DNA of 64,000 bases, taken from contig NZ_CP091110.1 of NCBI RefSeq assembly GCF_021560175.1, forward strand, positions 2,904,001 to 2,968,000, in the 5' to 3' direction. Numbering within the stretch: position 1 is the stretch's first letter; every line of letters begins with the position of its first letter. Below the pieces are notes generated by a model. It was not told the DNA's origin, ran no database searches, and worked only from the letters and a program-made list of their open reading frames with translations. This document shows positions 35,231 through 43,864 of this stretch, in pieces. This DNA is from Neobacillus drentensis (GTDB taxonomy: Bacteria > Bacillota > Bacilli > Bacillales > Cytobacillaceae). Made by a program: the position numbers and the translations under genes.

Positions 35231-35968
35231 TTACATTAATGGATCTTGGATACTTTTATAAATTACATTAGGAACTTCTTGAAGTGAATCCACTGTTATA
35301 AAAAGGCTACTATGCTCAACGTTAACTTCAACCAGGTTATATTTCCATTCAGTTTCTGCTGGAATGTATATTGCATGGATACCCGTTTCCAGTGCTGGAA
35401 CAATATCCGTTCTTAATGAATTTCCAACCATCCATGTTACATTAGGGTCAGCCTTAATGGTTTTTAAAATATCGGAAAGAGCAGTTGTATCTTTATGTTC
35501 CGAAATAAAAATGCGATGTTCAAAATATGTAGTCAATTCTAACTGGGTAATTTTTCTGTGTTGATTAGGCTCATCTCCTCCTGTATGCAAATATAATTCA
35601 TGTCCCTCTTCTTTTAAACGTTGCAGAGTTTCATTCATATACGGAATAGGTTCAACAGGAATCTCGAATACCTTAAAACCCAACTCTCTTAAATATTGGA
35701 TTTCATCTTTTTTCTTTTCCCTCCCAGTTAAGTCACAATAGTATTTATAAGTACCAACAAATGACTCAGGAAACCGATCTGACTTTAGTCCGTGCACACT
35801 AATAGCTGCAACATCAAGTTGAAGCTGCTTCTGTTTTATATCTTCCTCGGTAATCGATTTAAACCACGTCATCATTTGGTCAGCGAACTCGTCTATTACT
35901 AGGTTAAAATATCTATTACAGTATGATAATGTATCATCAAGGTTAAATAAGATGTTTTGTTTTTGCAT
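35231..35968 (-). CDS. HAD-superfamily protein with altered nucleophile
   Basis: 245 residues with HAD phosphatase layout: motif I ILFNLDDTLSYCN (about 5-17), motif II LYLHTGGDE, a Lys region and motif IV WMVGNSLRTDIVPA. In active HAD phosphatases motif I reads DxD, with the first Asp as the phosphorylated nucleophile; here it is Asn (codon AAC). This predicts loss of phosphatase activity unless sequencing error. Large helical cap (30-110). Stands alone on the minus strand. Confidence 0.75.
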   Translation of the reverse strand: MQKQNILFNLDDTLSYCNRYFNLVIDEFADQMMTWFKSITEEDIKQKQLQLDVAAISVHGLKSDRFPESFVGTYKYYCDLTGREKKKDEIQYLRELGFKVFEIPVEPIPYMNETLQRLKEEGHELYLHTGGDEPNQHRKITQLELTTYFEHRIFISEHKDTTALSDILKTIKADPNVTWMVGNSLRTDIVPALETGIHAIYIPAETEWKYNLVEVNVEHSSLFITVDSLQEVPNVIYKSIQDPLM

Positions 35969-36075
35969 TTTTAACTCCTTTTCAAGTTTATAGCTTTGAC
36001 TATTGTTCCACTTTGACTAAGTTAATATTACTAAGATAAGTAAGCAGAATGTCAGAGTTATTCAACTAATGGGGC

Positions 36076-36589
36076 AGTTCAAGAACAGAACTTGGATATT
36101 GTCTAACATTCATATCCTAAAAACTTTCTATTAAAATTGCACTAATGTAATGGCTAATCCCAGATACGAATTCTTGGAACGCCTGCTGTTCTTAAATAAT
36201 CCAATAACTGACCAGTATGAACTGATTCATGATAGGCAACACGTAAAAGCATGTCACCCAATTCTCTTATGTACCCTGAATCGGAGCGGTCAATCTTTAT
36301 ATTTACCAAGTCTTCTTCAGTAAAGGACTTGATTGTATCTAAGAATTCATTTCGAAATGGTTCTGCAAATTCCAATTCTGCTTTTACAGAAGTGAATGCT
36401 CTATTTTCGAAAGGGGAGTCGAAAACAGATAAACTCCCTCTATTTTTAATTGCCAGGTGGTAATAATGTTCGCTTTCCAATACGTGTCTAATCATTTCTA
36501 TGCAATTCATTGCTTCATCATCTGCCTTCCATTGGAGTTTTTCTTTAGGAATAGATGTCCAGACCTGTATGCTTCTTCTTCTAACTTCA
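36076..36589. repeat. Direct duplication, copy A (dinB-family segment)
   Basis: About 514 bp nearly identical to 48914-49447 in the same orientation: from AGTTCAAGAACAGAACTTGG through the gene body to CTTCTTCTTCTAACTTCA. Copy A lacks about 20 bp of the terminator hairpin present in copy B. Upstream parts differ completely. Confidence 0.9.
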
Positions 36590-36609
36590 GTTATACTAAA
36601 AATGTGCAT
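36154..36609 (-). CDS. DinB-family protein, copy A
   Basis: 151 residues of the DinB/YfiT four-helix-bundle superfamily, which often carry a metal-binding His triad: MIRHVLESEHYYH (His pair) and the late RVAYHESVHTGQLLDYLR. Many act as bacillithiol or mycothiol-dependent S-transferases or have unknown roles. The ATG at 36609 has AAAGGAGGG 9 nt upstream, but its first six codons (MHIFSI) belong to a different upstream block from copy B, so the promoter and N-terminus were exchanged. Confidence 0.75.
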   Translation of the reverse strand: MHIFSITEVRRRSIQVWTSIPKEKLQWKADDEAMNCIEMIRHVLESEHYYHLAIKNRGSLSVFDSPFENRAFTSVKAELEFAEPFRNEFLDTIKSFTEEDLVNIKIDRSDSGYIRELGDMLLRVAYHESVHTGQLLDYLRTAGVPRIRIWD

Positions 36610-36692
36610 ACCAAATAACCCTCCTTTAGTCCAATTTTGGAAGGTTTTGAGTAGGAGGACAACTTTTTTTATATCGTGACAATATACTGATA

Positions 36693-36902
36693 GCATTTGT
36701 CGACATAAATAAAGATGCATCTAAACCAGAGAATGTTATGCAAAGGGAAAATTTATACCAAAGTCTCACATGGGTGGACGTACCACCTACGACAGGTACT
36801 CATACTTATCAATTAAGAGTAAGAGTGGCATCTGGTAATATTGAAATATTAGATTCATTAACCCAATCACTAAATGCAATTGTCTTTAGACAAGCCCTGT
36901 AG
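36693..36902 (+). pseudogene. C-terminal remnant of a surface/exosporium-like protein
   Basis: Open stretch without start, reading ASKPENVMQRENLYQSL, TWVDVPPTTGTHTYQLRVRV and SLNAIVFRQAL before a stop at 36900. The pattern HTYxLRVRV followed by SLNAIVF resembles the beta-sandwich C-terminus of Bacillus collagen-like or exosporium-associated proteins. Only the end is left, between the dinB copy and the frl terminator. Confidence 0.35.
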
Positions 36903-36932
36903 TAAGAAAAAGACTTTGCTATTGGACTGAAA

Positions 36933-36990
36933 CAAAAAAGTTGATACCAGGTCCGGCTCTCATTATTTGGTGAGAGCCAGACCTGGTATC
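36933..36990 (-). terminator. Very strong terminator of the frlD gene
   Basis: On the minus strand a 20-bp stem GATACCAGGTC..GACCTGGTATC with inner GGCTCTC/GAGAGCC, followed by AACTTTTTTG. Confidence 0.9.
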
Positions 36991-37035
36991 CTGAGTAGAG
37001 ATTGTTTATTAATAGGTTGTTTCGGCCAAAAATGA

Positions 37036-37821
37036 TTAGTAGGGGTTAAATAATTGAACAATTTCTGATGATAGATCTGCACCGCTCTTTAGGCATGCAG
37101 GGATATCCCAACCGTGCATAATTCCATATATAAAACCGGCGATAAAGGAATCCCCTGCACCAACAGTATTGATAACAGGTACAGAATTAATACCATATTC
37201 AAAAAAATGATGACCGTCATAACACATGCTGCCTTCCTCACCAAAAGTGGCAGTTACTAATTCAGGCCCATAAGATTTTGCATGGATCAGAAAATCTTTG
37301 ATAGAATCATCCTTTTTTTCACATGAAAAGAAAGCATAATGAATATTTGGCAAAATTTTTTTAAAATCATCTTCGTTTTTTCTAATCGAAAAATCAAATA
37401 CAATTTTGCATCCCGCATTTTTGATTTCTGGTAATAAGTGCAATACTTTCCCAGTTAAATCTGTATGTACAAATTCATGCTGCTTTACAAATTCAATGTC
37501 TTCCGGTGTTGGAGTATAATTCTTCATTACACCTTCAATGTTTTCCAAATGTACCCTATCTGTACCGTTTTTTAGAGCCATACGGTAAATCGAAGTAGAA
37601 CCATCCCGAACCTGTATATGCGAGGTATCAATATTATAATTGTTCAATGTTTCTAACATTTCTTTCCCGTACAGATCCGTACCCACGACAGTTACAGCCG
37701 AAGATTTAATCCCTTTTTTTGACAGGTTAATTATACAATCAATTCCATTACCTGTTACATAATGTCTATTAATATTTTCATAAAAATCAACACAACAAAA
37801 ACCTAAAGCTGCTATCCTCAT
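37036..37821 (-). CDS. frlD: PfkB-family kinase, fructoselysine 6-kinase-like
   Basis: 261 residues of the ribokinase/PfkB family: N-terminal GFCCVDFYENINRHYVTGN, middle TDRVHLENIEG and C-terminal NTVGAGDSFIAGFIYGI with the catalytic Asp. Short relative to ribokinase, as in FrlD. FrlD phosphorylates fructoselysine or related fructosamines at C6 with ATP so that FrlB can cleave them. It is transcribed away from the regulator and the frlCB-ABC genes, sharing one regulatory region. The substrate is inferred from neighbours. Confidence 0.75.
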   Translation of the reverse strand: MRIAALGFCCVDFYENINRHYVTGNGIDCIINLSKKGIKSSAVTVVGTDLYGKEMLETLNNYNIDTSHIQVRDGSTSIYRMALKNGTDRVHLENIEGVMKNYTPTPEDIEFVKQHEFVHTDLTGKVLHLLPEIKNAGCKIVFDFSIRKNEDDFKKILPNIHYAFFSCEKKDDSIKDFLIHAKSYGPELVTATFGEEGSMCYDGHHFFEYGINSVPVINTVGAGDSFIAGFIYGIMHGWDIPACLKSGADLSSEIVQLFNPY

Positions 37822-37861
37822 TAATTGAATACACCTCCATTAGTAATATATTCATATAACA

Positions 37862-37887
37862 ATATATAACATCTCATGTTGATATAT
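37862..37887. promoter_or_regulatory. Palindrome upstream of frlD
   Basis: ATATATAACAT-ctc-ATGTTGATATAT, 40 bp before the frlD start; candidate regulator site. Confidence 0.4.
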
Positions 37888-38112
37888 AAAATATAGCATA
37901 TTTACAAATTTCTGTGAAGAGTTATTTTTTTATGGAAGACCCTAAAGACGTTACTAACAAACATGATCTTGAAAAAAGAGATTGTTGGTAGGGGTATAAA
38001 TTTGCAAGATATCTGTACGAATATAACTTTCTAAAGTAAAGAAAGCCGGTATAGGTGCAATTGAGGGCATTAATTACAGCCATCCTTTGGAGTTTTAGTC
38101 ATTAAACAGGTG

Positions 38113-38170
38113 TTGACAAATTATATCATTATAATACAATATAAATATATATATATTCTATTGTTAAAAA
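38113..38170 (+). promoter_or_regulatory. Sigma-A promoter and operator of the GntR regulator gene
   Basis: TTGACA (38113-38118), 16 bp, TACAAT (38135-38140). ACAATAT and ATATTCTATTGT form a dyad across the start region. The same TTGAC-16-TACAAT arrangement with ATACAATAT recurs at 39225 before frlC, implying a shared regulator. The rest of the 486-bp gap has no gene. Confidence 0.6.
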
Positions 38171-38307
38171 GATCTCTATATAACAGAATGTTTTCGGAAG
38201 TGATTGCAATTAATATGTTTATCATCCGACCTATCCAGGTTTATAGGATTTTGCCTTAGATTTACCGGAGTAAGGTAAATGGAAAATAATTTTAGGGAGG
38301 GAGTAGG

Positions 38308-39033
38308 TTGCATATACTAAACAAGGAAAGTAGTATTCCCCTTTATCAACAATTGGCATCAGTAATAAAACAACAGATAAATACAGGAATATTAAAGGAA
38401 AATGATAAAATATTAACGGCAACAGAGTTAAGTGAAAAGTATGAAGTTAGCCTTATAACAGTAAAAAAGGCAATTGATTTATTAGCTGAAGAGGGAACAC
38501 TGGTAAAACAACAGGGAAAAGGCACCTTTGTAGCAACTCGAAAACTCCTAAGAACGTCGGAGAGTTTTATGGGATTTACCCAACTTTGTGAAATGCAAGG
38601 ATATAAGGCTTCTTCAGAAGTGATTAAAGTGGATTTCATTATTGCCCCAATAAGTGATGTTGAAAAACTAAATTTACAAGAAGAAGAACGAATTATTCGT
38701 ATTATTAGAGTTAGAAAGTGTGATGGAGTTCCTGTGATCATAGAGGAAAGTCATTTCCCAATGCGATATTCTTTTTTGCTTTCGGAAGATTTATCAGGTT
38801 CAATCAATAAAAGTCTTAACAAACATGGGGTAATGATTAACCAAGGAATAAAAACTATTAATATTTGCTATGCTACAGAAGATGAAGCGAAGATACTAGA
38901 TATACATCCAAATCAGGCACTAATATTACAAAAAGAATTGAATAAAGATGAAAACGGCATTCCGGTGCATACATGCAAGCAGGTAATAAATGCCGACCGA
39001 TATGAGATGGTAATTCCTTTTAATATAAAATGA
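38308..39033 (+). CDS. GntR-family regulator with UTRA domain (FrlR-like)
   Basis: 241 residues. N-terminal winged helix SSIPLYQQLASVIKQQI, LTATELSEKYEVSLITVKKAI and KQQGKGTFVA (about 8-78), then a UTRA ligand domain (about 95-235) with VPVIIEESHFPM. HutC/FrlR-type repressors sense phosphorylated sugars or amino sugars. TTG start with AGGGAGGG upstream. Its own promoter and the frlC promoter share palindromic ATACAATAT arms, the probable binding sites. Confidence 0.85.
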   Translation: MHILNKESSIPLYQQLASVIKQQINTGILKENDKILTATELSEKYEVSLITVKKAIDLLAEEGTLVKQQGKGTFVATRKLLRTSESFMGFTQLCEMQGYKASSEVIKVDFIIAPISDVEKLNLQEEERIIRIIRVRKCDGVPVIIEESHFPMRYSFLLSEDLSGSINKSLNKHGVMINQGIKTINICYATEDEAKILDIHPNQALILQKELNKDENGIPVHTCKQVINADRYEMVIPFNIK

Positions 39034-39085
39034 TTTAAAAATACGATGTTATTAGTAAACAAATATTTAAAGTTAAACCTTAAAT

Positions 39086-39120
39086 AGTCCCCGCCTTCTC
39101 CGAGGCTGGGACTTTCTTTA
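39086..39120 (+). terminator. Rho-independent terminator after the regulator
   Basis: AGTCCCCGCCT-tctccg-AGGCTGGGACT followed by TTCTTTA. Confidence 0.8.
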
Positions 39121-39224
39121 TTATTTAGATAACTTGTTAAATGCAGGTGATGTAATCTACCGATTGTTTTAGAGTAACAGATAGTTTTAATTTAAAAAAA
39201 ATTTTGAAAATTCAAATATAAGTA

Positions 39225-39284
39225 TTGACTGTATAATACCATATGATACAATATGTTTATCGATATATTGTATTATATGGTATT
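39225..39284 (+). promoter_or_regulatory. frl operon promoter within a 20-bp inverted repeat
   Basis: TTGACT (39225-39230), 16 bp, TACAAT (39247-39252). The -10 lies inside the left arm AATACCATATGATACAATAT (39236-39255), matched 19 of 20 by the right arm at 39265-39284 after a 9-bp spacer. A regulator bound here would cover the -10 and start site. Confidence 0.75.
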
Positions 39285-39324
39285 ATATGAAAAGGGGTGT
39301 TAATAAACCAAAAAGAATGAAATG

Positions 39325-39480
39325 AATCCATTTACCTCATGAATCTCACAGGAATCCATTAGTACCTCTTAATTATCTCACAGGAATCCATTAGTACCTC
39401 TTAAGTATCTCACATGAAAAATGGAATGAAATCCATTAGCACCTCCCAAATATCTCGAAATCAATCCATTTACTTTTTCC
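39325..39480 (+). repeat. Tandem repeat array in the frlC leader
   Basis: Four to five units beginning AATCCATT at 39325, 39353, 39385, 39430 and 39463. Full units read AATCCATTAGTACCTCTTAA then TTATCTCACAGG, about 32 bp. Units 2 and 3 are almost identical; 1, 4 and 5 are degenerate. Each of the first four contains ACCTC, complementary to Shine-Dalgarno sequences; read on the minus strand each unit is GAGGTACTAATGGAT, a ribosome site plus ATG. Confidence 0.8.
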
Positions 39481-39624
39481 AATATGATTTTGGAATTAAC
39501 GTTATTGTTTGAATCTATTTTTCACTAAAAGCATCGTTCCACCTATCTTTGGGTTTTGATTATTGGCTCAGATTCAAGAAAGTTGTTTACTCGACAAAAT
39601 ATATTGTTCTTTGGAGGAAAATGT

Positions 39625-40455
39625 ATGAATATGTCAAGTATTGTTTGCGGCAACTTTTCCTATTTGTTGTTCGATTTCGATTATTTCTTAGGCTCTATGG
39701 ATAGGCTCGGGGTTGAGAATATTGAACTATGGGGGGCAGGTCCTCACTTATATCAAGACGAATGCACACCAGGTAAGGTAGATGAACTCTATAAAAAAAT
39801 TAAAGAACATAATAAAAAAGTAGTTTGTTATACTCCGGAGCAATGTATGTATCCTATTAATATTGCATCGAGAGAGAAAATAGTAAGGGATCGAAGTATT
39901 GCCTATATGAAAAGAGCCTTAGAAATTGCAAACCAAGTAGAAGCACCGAAGACGTTAGTTACTGTAGGACAGGGATATAGAAATGAGTTGGTAGATGAGG
40001 CTTGGAAACGTTGTACAGATTCATTACATATATTGGCTGACTACGCAGGAAAAATGGGGACAACAATAATGCTTGAACATCTAACAGCCGCGACTACCAA
40101 TCTATGTATTACCGCAAAAGACTTAAAGCGGATGATGGATGAAGTAGGCGGTCCTAATCTAAAAGCAATGGTGGATGTGGACATGGCTGCACGTGTAGGT
40201 GAAGGGGTAAAAGAATATTTAGATGTAATGGGAAAAGATATTTGTCACGTACATTTTGTGGATGGTATGCCGGGGGGCCATCTGGCGCTTGGTGATGGAA
40301 TATTGCCCTTGGATAAGTATTTAAAAGATTTACAGGATTTTGGATATGAAGGATATTTATCACTGGAAATTTTAAGCGACAGATATCATGAAAACCCTGA
40401 GCCTGCTTATGCAAAAAGTTTAGGATGGTTCAGAGCAAGAGGACTATCGAATTAA
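39625..40455 (+). CDS. frlC: Fructoselysine epimerase-like TIM-barrel protein
   Basis: 276 residues of the sugar phosphate isomerase/epimerase (AP endonuclease 2) family. Metal ligands are in IMLEHLTAA (Glu), MVDVDMAAR (Asp), CHVHFVDGMPGGH (His) and YLSLEIL (Glu). E. coli FrlC interconverts fructoselysine and psicoselysine; this protein sits directly before frlB. ATG 39625 has TTGGAGG 8 nt upstream. The long leader with tandem repeats precedes it. Confidence 0.75.
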   Translation: MNMSSIVCGNFSYLLFDFDYFLGSMDRLGVENIELWGAGPHLYQDECTPGKVDELYKKIKEHNKKVVCYTPEQCMYPINIASREKIVRDRSIAYMKRALEIANQVEAPKTLVTVGQGYRNELVDEAWKRCTDSLHILADYAGKMGTTIMLEHLTAATTNLCITAKDLKRMMDEVGGPNLKAMVDVDMAARVGEGVKEYLDVMGKDICHVHFVDGMPGGHLALGDGILPLDKYLKDLQDFGYEGYLSLEILSDRYHENPEPAYAKSLGWFRARGLSN

Positions 40456-40500
40456 TGGAGCACCTACCAAAAACAGGTGAAAAACAGAAAGGTAGGATCG

Positions 40501-41478
40501 ATGATGAATATCAAAGAAATCATCTGCTCAATTAAAGAACAAGTGCCAGGGAAAACAATCGATACCGTCTACTTTGTAGCATGTGGTGGATCTTACGGGG
40601 GTTTTTATCCTGCGTTCTATTTGCTCGAACATGAGTCGACGACTTTAAGGACTGCTATGTTTACTAGTAATGAGTTTGTCCATGCATTGCCAAAAAATTG
40701 CGGCCATAACACAATAGTCATTTGTTGCTCCATGAGAGGAACACCAGAAACGATCGAAGCAGCGAGGATCGCAAGGGAAGCAGGAGCAGTTACCATTGCG
40801 CTATATGTGCTGGATTCAAAATTGACGGAAAATTCGGATTATAGATATAAATATCAAAGTATTGCTGAAGAGGCATCTAGACAAGAAGAAGTTAACTCAA
40901 GTGTTGCTTTAAGAATAGCATTTGAAATTCTGGAGCAGTTTGAAGGATATGAGCATTATGAAGATGCGATGAAAGCGTTTAATATTTTGGACGACATTTA
41001 TAAGGATGCGGTTAAGTTCTGTAAACCTCGTGCTAAAGCTTTTTCAGAGGCTTTCAAAAATGAAGAATGTATTTATGTATTAGGCGCCGGACCTTCCATG
41101 GGTGCTGCCTATATATTCTCCATTTGTAACTTGATGGAAATGCAATGGATCCATTCACCAACAGTCAACCATGGTGAATTGCTGCATGGACCATTTGAGG
41201 CAATTGATAAAAATACTCCTTTATTTATTTTAATGAGTGAAGGAAGAACAAGAGCAGTAGATGTAAGGGCATTAAAATTTTTACAGGCTTATGGCGAGAA
41301 GCTAGTTGTTTTGGATGCAAAAGATTTAGGCATTAACAGAATAAGTGATAGTGTGTCGGAATATTTTAATCATTTAATATTTGCTCCGGTGTTAAACAAT
41401 GTATTTTTAAGAGAACTGGCCAAAGTGAAAAAGCATCCATATACGAATCGTAGATATATGTGGAAAGTGAAATATTAG
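40501..41478 (+). CDS. frlB: Fructosamine-6-phosphate deglycase
   Basis: 325 residues with two SIS domains: VYFVACGGSYGGFYPAFYL (first) and IYVLGAGPSMGAAYIFSICN (second). VNHGELLHGPFEAID carries the conserved His-Gly-Glu of GlmS-like deglycases. FrlB hydrolyses fructoselysine 6-phosphate to glucose 6-phosphate and lysine. Translation starts at ATG 40501 or 40504 after AAAGGTAGG. Followed, as in B. subtilis frlBONM, by the importer genes. Confidence 0.85.
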   Translation: MMNIKEIICSIKEQVPGKTIDTVYFVACGGSYGGFYPAFYLLEHESTTLRTAMFTSNEFVHALPKNCGHNTIVICCSMRGTPETIEAARIAREAGAVTIALYVLDSKLTENSDYRYKYQSIAEEASRQEEVNSSVALRIAFEILEQFEGYEHYEDAMKAFNILDDIYKDAVKFCKPRAKAFSEAFKNEECIYVLGAGPSMGAAYIFSICNLMEMQWIHSPTVNHGELLHGPFEAIDKNTPLFILMSEGRTRAVDVRALKFLQAYGEKLVVLDAKDLGINRISDSVSEYFNHLIFAPVLNNVFLRELAKVKKHPYTNRRYMWKVKY

Positions 41479-41622
41479 ATCAATAGATGATTTCAATCTA
41501 CTTAAAACAGAATGTTTGAAGGGGGGTGAATATAACAAGTTCTTACCTTGTTCTGCTAAATCAAATTCAAAATGAGTACTTGAAGCTTTGTATTCTCGAA
41601 TGATTAAAAGGGGGGAATTTAT

Positions 41623-42867
41623 ATGAAAAAAATCAGTACTTTTTTACTTATTATCGTAATAATGATGTTTACTATTCTAACTGGGTGCTCCAAACCAGAA
41701 AGTACGCAGAAAGCTGCTAGTGGTGGAAAGCAGGAAATAAAAATATGGCACTATTTTGGTACAGAAAGTATTCAAACGAAATTTCAGGAATATGTGGACA
41801 AATATAACGCTCAAAGCAAAACATCTCATGTTACGGTTACAGTACTGCCTTTTAGTGATTTTAAGAAACAGCTTACCATTAGCGCAGCGTCAGATTCGTT
41901 ACCTGATATTGTACTTATAGACAATTGCGATAATGTTGCTTATTCAGCAATGGGAATGTTTGAGGATATTACAGATGTAGTGAAAGATTGGAAGACGACC
42001 AAATCCTATTTTCCTCAAATATTAGAAACTGGTAAGTATAAGGGCAGGATTTATGCTTTACCAGTTGAATCAAATAACCTTCAGATTATTTATCATAAAG
42101 ATATGTTGGACGCAGCTGGAGTTAAACCTCCGACAAATTTTGAAGAGTTAAAGGCAGCAGCGAAGGCCTTAACGAAAGACGGAGTATATGGATTTGCCAT
42201 GTCAGCAGTTGCTAGTGAAGAAGCAACGTATCAATTCCTTCCTTTCTTCTGGTCTGCGGGTGGAGAAACGATGAAGATTGATAGTGCAGCTGGTAAAAAA
42301 GTATTAACTATGTTTTCAGATATGGTTAGAGATGGGGTTATGCCGAAAGAGTCTATAAGTTGGAGCCAAGGAGAATTGTCCACCCAATTTGCCAATAGAA
42401 AAGTAGCTATGGAAGTGATGGGACCATGGAGATTTACAGATTATAAAACGAAAGGAATTGATTTTGGAGTATCAAAAATACCTTCAGATGTTACTTCTGC
42501 ATCCGTCTATGGGGGTGAAAATTTAGCCATCGTGAAAGGGAAGAATGTGAATGAAGCGGCTAAATTTATGAATTGGTTCTTAGATTATGATCGAAATAGT
42601 GAATGGAACTTATACACAGATGAATTTGTTGCCTCACAATCAACCTTACAGGATCCAAAATATACACAGGATGAGCACTGGAAGCCATTTATTGATATGA
42701 TCCCACATACAAGAGCCAGAGATGTTACCCCAGCTTATCCAGAAGTATCAGTTGCCTATCAACAAGCCATTCAAGGCGCCTTATCATTACAACAGACACC
42801 AGAGCAAGCCCTTAAAGAAGCTCAAGGAATGATAGATGAAGCACTGGCGAAATATAAGGATAAGTAA
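41623..42867 (+). CDS. frlO: ABC importer solute-binding lipoprotein
   Basis: 414 residues. Lipobox ILTGCSK (Cys at about 22) after a hydrophobic leader predicts a membrane-anchored extracellular receptor. Family 1 sugar-binding fold: IKIWHYFGTESIQTKF, LPDIVLIDNCD, YALPVESNNLQIIYHKD and AMEVMGPW. By position equivalent to FrlO, binding fructosamines or related sugar amines. AAAGGGGGGAA precedes the ATG. Confidence 0.85.
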   Translation: MKKISTFLLIIVIMMFTILTGCSKPESTQKAASGGKQEIKIWHYFGTESIQTKFQEYVDKYNAQSKTSHVTVTVLPFSDFKKQLTISAASDSLPDIVLIDNCDNVAYSAMGMFEDITDVVKDWKTTKSYFPQILETGKYKGRIYALPVESNNLQIIYHKDMLDAAGVKPPTNFEELKAAAKALTKDGVYGFAMSAVASEEATYQFLPFFWSAGGETMKIDSAAGKKVLTMFSDMVRDGVMPKESISWSQGELSTQFANRKVAMEVMGPWRFTDYKTKGIDFGVSKIPSDVTSASVYGGENLAIVKGKNVNEAAKFMNWFLDYDRNSEWNLYTDEFVASQSTLQDPKYTQDEHWKPFIDMIPHTRARDVTPAYPEVSVAYQQAIQGALSLQQTPEQALKEAQGMIDEALAKYKDK

Positions 42868-42973
42868 GATAAGTTACTAGGTAAATAGTTGAAGGGGTAC
42901 TTGTGATTTTTATCTTCAAGTATCTCTTCTCTTAAAGGGAATGTACGGACTTTGTCCAGTGGGGTGAGATATG

Positions 42974-43864
42974 ATGAAAACCATTTCCAAAGGTGACAGA
43001 ATTGGATACTTATTTATTCTTCCAGCATTAGTATTTATGAGTGCCTTAATGTTTTATCCAATCATCTATAATTTTGTCATAAGTATGCAAAAAGTAGATG
43101 TGATGACCTTACTGAATCCTCACAAACAGTTTATATGGTTTGATAACTATATTAATATTTTTAAATCTAAGGTATTAATAAATGCGATAGTCAAATCATT
43201 TACCTTTACGATTGGGTGTATTATTTTTCAATTTTCATTTGGTTTTCTACTTGCTGTTCTGTTTAATAGAGAAAATAAAGTATTTAAATTTATGAGAGCC
43301 GTTATGTTGGTGCCCTATATTTTACCAGCAACAGTTAGCGCAATAGTGTTTAAATTCATCTTTAGTGTGAATGGCGGTATTGCAAATGAATTTTTACAAA
43401 CTATTGGGCTGATTGACAAACCTGTTGAATGGCTGTTACACCCGGAAACAGCAATGTTATCTGTCATTATTGCGAATATCTGGTGTGGTGTTCCATTTAA
43501 TATGATTCTATTATCAGCTGGATTAGCCAATATTCCTAAAGATCTTTATGAAAGTGCAGAGATTGATGGAGCAAATGCCTTCCAAAAATTTTTCGCTATT
43601 ACAGTTCCATCATTAAAAAGTTCTATTGAAGCGGTATTAGTATTGGGATTTGTTTATACTTTTAGAGTCTTTGAAATCGTATATGTAATGACAAACGGTG
43701 GACCAGTCAATGGAACAGAAATCATGGCTATTCTATCCTATAAAACATCTTTTATTAATTTTAATTTTGCTGAAGGCGCAGCCATTTCCAATATTTTATT
43801 CTTGATATTATTTATTGTCGGTATTTTTTACTCGAAAATGATTAAGAAAGATGAGGTGATGTAG
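42974..43864 (+). CDS. frlN: ABC importer permease 1
   Basis: Six membrane helices; the EAA loop reads ESAEIDGANAFQKFFAITVP, the contact site for the ATPase. MalF-like family. ATG 42971 or 42974; the second is better spaced from GGGGTGAG. Its stop touches the start of the second permease. No ATPase gene is present in the cluster, as in B. subtilis frl where MsmX is shared. Confidence 0.85.
   Translation: MKTISKGDRIGYLFILPALVFMSALMFYPIIYNFVISMQKVDVMTLLNPHKQFIWFDNYINIFKSKVLINAIVKSFTFTIGCIIFQFSFGFLLAVLFNRENKVFKFMRAVMLVPYILPATVSAIVFKFIFSVNGGIANEFLQTIGLIDKPVEWLLHPETAMLSVIIANIWCGVPFNMILLSAGLANIPKDLYESAEIDGANAFQKFFAITVPSLKSSIEAVLVLGFVYTFRVFEIVYVMTNGGPVNGTEIMAILSYKTSFINFNFAEGAAISNILFLILFIVGIFYSKMIKKDEVM

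Noticed and set aside
39325..39480. CRISPR-like array before frlC
   Set aside because: Units are contiguous and degenerate, with no unique spacers of constant length and no cas genes in the window.
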